A stretch of DNA of 8,455 nucleotides from Roseburia sp. (lineage in GTDB: Bacteria > Bacillota > Clostridia > Lachnospirales > Lachnospiraceae). The notes beneath the pieces are model-generated. The model worked only from the letters and a program-made list of their open reading frames with translations. It was not told the origin of the DNA and made no database searches. The DNA lies in NCBI GenBank assembly GCA_030844625.1, contig JAUUNJ010000097.1, forward strand, positions 1 to 8,455, written 5' to 3'. Within the stretch, counting starts at the first letter, position 1, and each line of letters begins with the position of its first letter. Below, piece by piece: positions 6,826 to 8,455 of this stretch. Made by a program: the position numbers and the translations under genes.

Positions 6826-8215
6826 ATTCCACAATCGTATTCAACCATACCCCTTTTTTTACCAGAATAAAACCGATAAAGGCTTTGATGGCTTCAAGAA
6901 AGGTGACTGTCATAAAAATCTGAATTACTGAAAGAGTTGTAAAATGTGCCAGACACATTGCAATTGGAACATTTACAGCCCAGATAAAACAACTGTCAAA
7001 AAGGAAAGTGACAATGGTTTTTCCGCCGCTTCTCAGAGTAAAGTATGCTGCGTTGGTAAAGGAATTAAACGGTGTTACAACCGCAAATACCAGTATGAAC
7101 CGGGTGGCAAGATGTCTGATTTCAGAAGTTGTGTTATAAATTAACGGGAATACCGGTGCCAGAATAACCAAAATCAGAGAAACCCCCAGGGCTGTCAAAA
7201 CAGAAAATACGCACATTTTTCTGTCCGTATCTTTTGCCTCTTCAAGTTTACCGGCTCCCAATAGCTGTCCGATCACAATGGAAATAGTAGTTCCCATTGT
7301 GACAAAAACGATATTAAATACATTGCTTACAGTGTTGTTTATGTTTAGCGCACCCATTGCGGCAAGTCCTCTGGTGGAGAAAGCCTGAGCCTGAAGTGTG
7401 AGACCGGCAGACCATAGAAGTTCATTTGCCAGAATAGGAGAACCTTGTATAATAATCTTTTTTACCAAAGAAACAGGAACTCTGAGGGTTCGGTAAACAC
7501 CTTTGATAAACAGGAATTTTTCAGAATGAGAATGTGTATAGATAACTAAAATGGCACATTCAACATAACGGGACATTCCGGTAGCAATGGCAGCTCCGGC
7601 AACACCCAGCATTGGAAAACCAAATTTGCCAAAAATCAAAAGATAGTTGAAAATACGATCTACCAACACAGCAGCCACACCGGCAGCCATAGGTATGACA
7701 GTCTGACCGGCTTCTTTTAACGTAGTATTATAACAGTTGGAAATAATAAAAGGAGGAATTCCAATCAACATTATAAAAAGGTAGGCTTTTGCAAATTTAT
7801 ATGTGGCGGCAATGTTCCCTGAATTACTTCCCTCATGAAGAAACATATTAATAAGCGGTTCATAAAATAAAATAAAAACGGTCATACTTATTACAATCAG
7901 AAGAAGAGCAATAATTGTCTTCATTCTGAAAACATTTCTTACACCGTCATGGTTTTTCTGACCAAAATATTGGGCAGAAAAGATTCCCGCGCCTGACATT
8001 CCACCAAAAACAGCCAGATTAAAGACAAAGAACAACTGATTTACAACAGCTACACCGGTCATCTGGTCTGTGCCCAGTCTTCCAACCATAACGTTATCAA
8101 GCAGATTGACAAAGTTAGTCATTACGCTCTGTATAATAATAGGCAAGGCGATAGCCATAATCATTTTATAAAAATTTTTATCACCAAAATACTTCGTTCT
8201 GAAATTTGATTTCAT
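6824..8215 (-). CDS. MATE-family multidrug/cation antiporter
   Basis: This is an inner-membrane exporter of the MATE family, which uses Na+ or H+ gradients to expel drugs or metabolites. The 463 residues are the usual length and almost entirely hydrophobic, consistent with 12 membrane helices in two MatE repeats (roughly residues 20-180 and 245-405). The first repeat shows the typical start: ALPIIIQ (23-29), then NLLDNVMVGRLG, MSGAGIFSAQYFGQ and R/K-rich connecting loops. An in-frame ATG 12 bases upstream (8227) has no ribosome site, whereas the ATG at 8215 has GAGG 6 bases before it, so 8215 is the chosen start. It stands alone on the minus strand, converges on the Nudix gene, and is divergent from the CIRCE-controlled gene. 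The substrate is unknown and sequence alone does not separate NorM-like from DinF-like members. Confidence 0.92.
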   Translation of the reverse strand: MKSNFRTKYFGDKNFYKMIMAIALPIIIQSVMTNFVNLLDNVMVGRLGTDQMTGVAVVNQLFFVFNLAVFGGMSGAGIFSAQYFGQKNHDGVRNVFRMKTIIALLLIVISMTVFILFYEPLINMFLHEGSNSGNIAATYKFAKAYLFIMLIGIPPFIISNCYNTTLKEAGQTVIPMAAGVAAVLVDRIFNYLLIFGKFGFPMLGVAGAAIATGMSRYVECAILVIYTHSHSEKFLFIKGVYRTLRVPVSLVKKIIIQGSPILANELLWSAGLTLQAQAFSTRGLAAMGALNINNTVSNVFNIVFVTMGTTISIVIGQLLGAGKLEEAKDTDRKMCVFSVLTALGVSLILVILAPVFPLIYNTTSEIRHLATRFILVFAVVTPFNSFTNAAYFTLRSGGKTIVTFLFDSCFIWAVNVPIAMCLAHFTTLSVIQIFMTVTFLEAIKAFIGFILVKKGVWLNTIVE

Positions 8216-8221
8216 GTTTAA

Positions 8222-8225
8222 CCTC
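8222..8225 (-). promoter_or_regulatory. Ribosome binding site deciding the MATE start
   Basis: On the minus strand GAGG lies 6 bases before the ATG at 8215. The alternative ATG at 8227 overlaps the beginning of this signal and has only AT-rich sequence upstream, so the shorter protein (beginning MKSNFRTKYFG) is favoured. Confidence 0.75.
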
Positions 8226-8248
8226 ATAAAAAATTATTTCATCATAAA

Positions 8249-8272
8249 AGGCATACTAAAAATAGTATACCT
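8249..8272. promoter_or_regulatory. 24-bp palindrome in the MATE leader, candidate operator or leader hairpin
   Basis: Two 10-base arms (8249-8258 and 8263-8272) flank a 4-base AT spacer. They are complementary at 9 of 10 positions, and the exception is a G-U pair in the minus-strand transcript. It lies just downstream of the predicted MATE transcription start and contains a TATACT (-10-like) hexamer on the minus strand (8269-8264). Such a site suits a dimeric repressor, for example of TetR or MarR type. As RNA it would form a hairpin followed by UUUU, so attenuation is the alternative. No regulator gene is in the window. Confidence 0.5.
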
Positions 8273-8282
8273 GTTAAATAGT

Positions 8283-8310
8283 AGAATAACATAATAAAAT
8301 AAGTTTGCAA
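8283..8310 (-). promoter_or_regulatory. Candidate promoter of the MATE gene
   Basis: On the minus strand, TTGCAA (8310-8305, 4 of 6 matches) is followed after 16 bases by TATTCT (8288-8283, 4 of 6), preceded by the extended -10 TG-T. Transcription would begin near 8276, directly ahead of the palindrome at 8272-8249. An alternative -10, TATACT inside the palindrome, is closer to consensus but has a poor -35. Confidence 0.45.
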
Positions 8311-8354
8311 TATCTTGTTCACAGATGTTTTACAAATCTTTTTTATTAAAAATG

Positions 8355-8383
8355 TTGACAAAGGTGACAAGGAGTGTTATTTT
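8355..8383 (+). promoter_or_regulatory. Promoter for the CIRCE-controlled heat-shock operon
   Basis: A perfect -35, TTGACA (8355-8360), is followed after 17 bases by TATTTT (8378-8383, 4 of 6 matches). Transcription starting near 8390 would place CIRCE about 10 bases into the transcript, the usual arrangement for HrcA-repressed operons. A consensus TATAAT at 8439-8444, downstream of CIRCE, lacks a recognisable -35. Confidence 0.65.
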
Positions 8384-8398
8384 AGTCACAGATAAAAA

Positions 8399-8425
8399 TT
8401 AGCACTCAATTTAAAAGAGTGCTAA
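8399..8425 (+). promoter_or_regulatory. CIRCE element (HrcA operator)
   Basis: TTAGCACTC (8399-8407), a 9-base spacer (8408-8416) and GAGTGCTAA (8417-8425) exactly match the canonical CIRCE inverted repeat, with both 9-base arms perfect. HrcA, with GroEL assistance, binds this site and represses hrcA-grpE-dnaK-dnaJ and groESL operons until heat stress. The target gene starts beyond the window. Because lepA-hemW often precede hrcA in Firmicutes, the dnaK-type operon is the likelier target than groESL (inference). Confidence 0.97.
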
Positions 8426-8455
8426 CAAATAAAATGTTTATAATATATAGTGGAA

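Noticed and set aside
6944..7144. Plus-strand open frame inside the MATE gene
   Set aside because: It is antisense to well-conserved membrane helices, with low-complexity composition and no ribosome site.
8216..8227. MATE start at 8227 (MRLN extension)
   Set aside because: It has no Shine-Dalgarno sequence. The GAGG for the 8215 start overlaps its codons.
8434..8455. ATG at 8434 as the start of the CIRCE-controlled gene
   Set aside because: No ribosome site precedes it. The real start is probably beyond the window.

Overview
The window reads as low-GC Gram-positive chromosome, most likely a Clostridia/Lachnospiraceae gut anaerobe. This placement is inference from the AT-rich sequence, the strong AGGAGG-type ribosome binding sites, the lepA-hemW gene pair, the perfect CIRCE heat-shock operator, and protein types I associate with that group. 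No rRNA, tRNA, CRISPR array, insertion sequence or phage gene is visible. No gene-free stretch exceeds 300 bases.

Layout, left to right. (1) Bases 1-514: the C-terminal part of a ZIP/GufA-type metal transporter, cut by the window edge. (2) Bases 550-3094: a compact metal-efflux operon. It has a well-formed promoter, a 99-residue small protein with one membrane segment and an acidic tail, a P1B-type metal ATPase starting 1 base after the small gene's stop, and a strong intrinsic terminator. (3) Bases 3076-6212: a promoter partly buried in that terminator, then lepA (elongation factor 4, TTG start) and hemW (radical-SAM-family heme chaperone). (4) Bases 6213-6722: a Nudix hydrolase gene on the same strand. 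(5) Bases 6783-6825: a bidirectional terminator shared with a convergent MATE-family exporter on the minus strand (6824-8215). (6) Bases 8216-8455: a divergent regulatory region. It carries the MATE promoter with a 24-bp palindrome on one side, and on the other a promoter plus CIRCE reading out of the window, presumably into hrcA-grpE-dnaK-dnaJ.

The most interesting part is the metal module. The small protein plus ATPase pair resembles, in order and architecture, the mycobacterial PacL (DUF1490)/CtpC zinc-efflux platform, where a small membrane protein partners the ATPase. The ATPase also lacks the proline of the hallmark CPx motif (it has Tyr-Ser-Cys) and has His-Ser in place of the nucleotide-domain His-Pro. 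Together with the neighbouring ZIP gene, this suggests a transition-metal homeostasis locus of unknown metal specificity.

The second theme is a probable insertion of accessory genes. In many Clostridia lepA-hemW runs straight into hrcA. Here a Nudix gene, an oppositely oriented MATE gene and some orphan translation-start signals lie between hemW and the CIRCE element.
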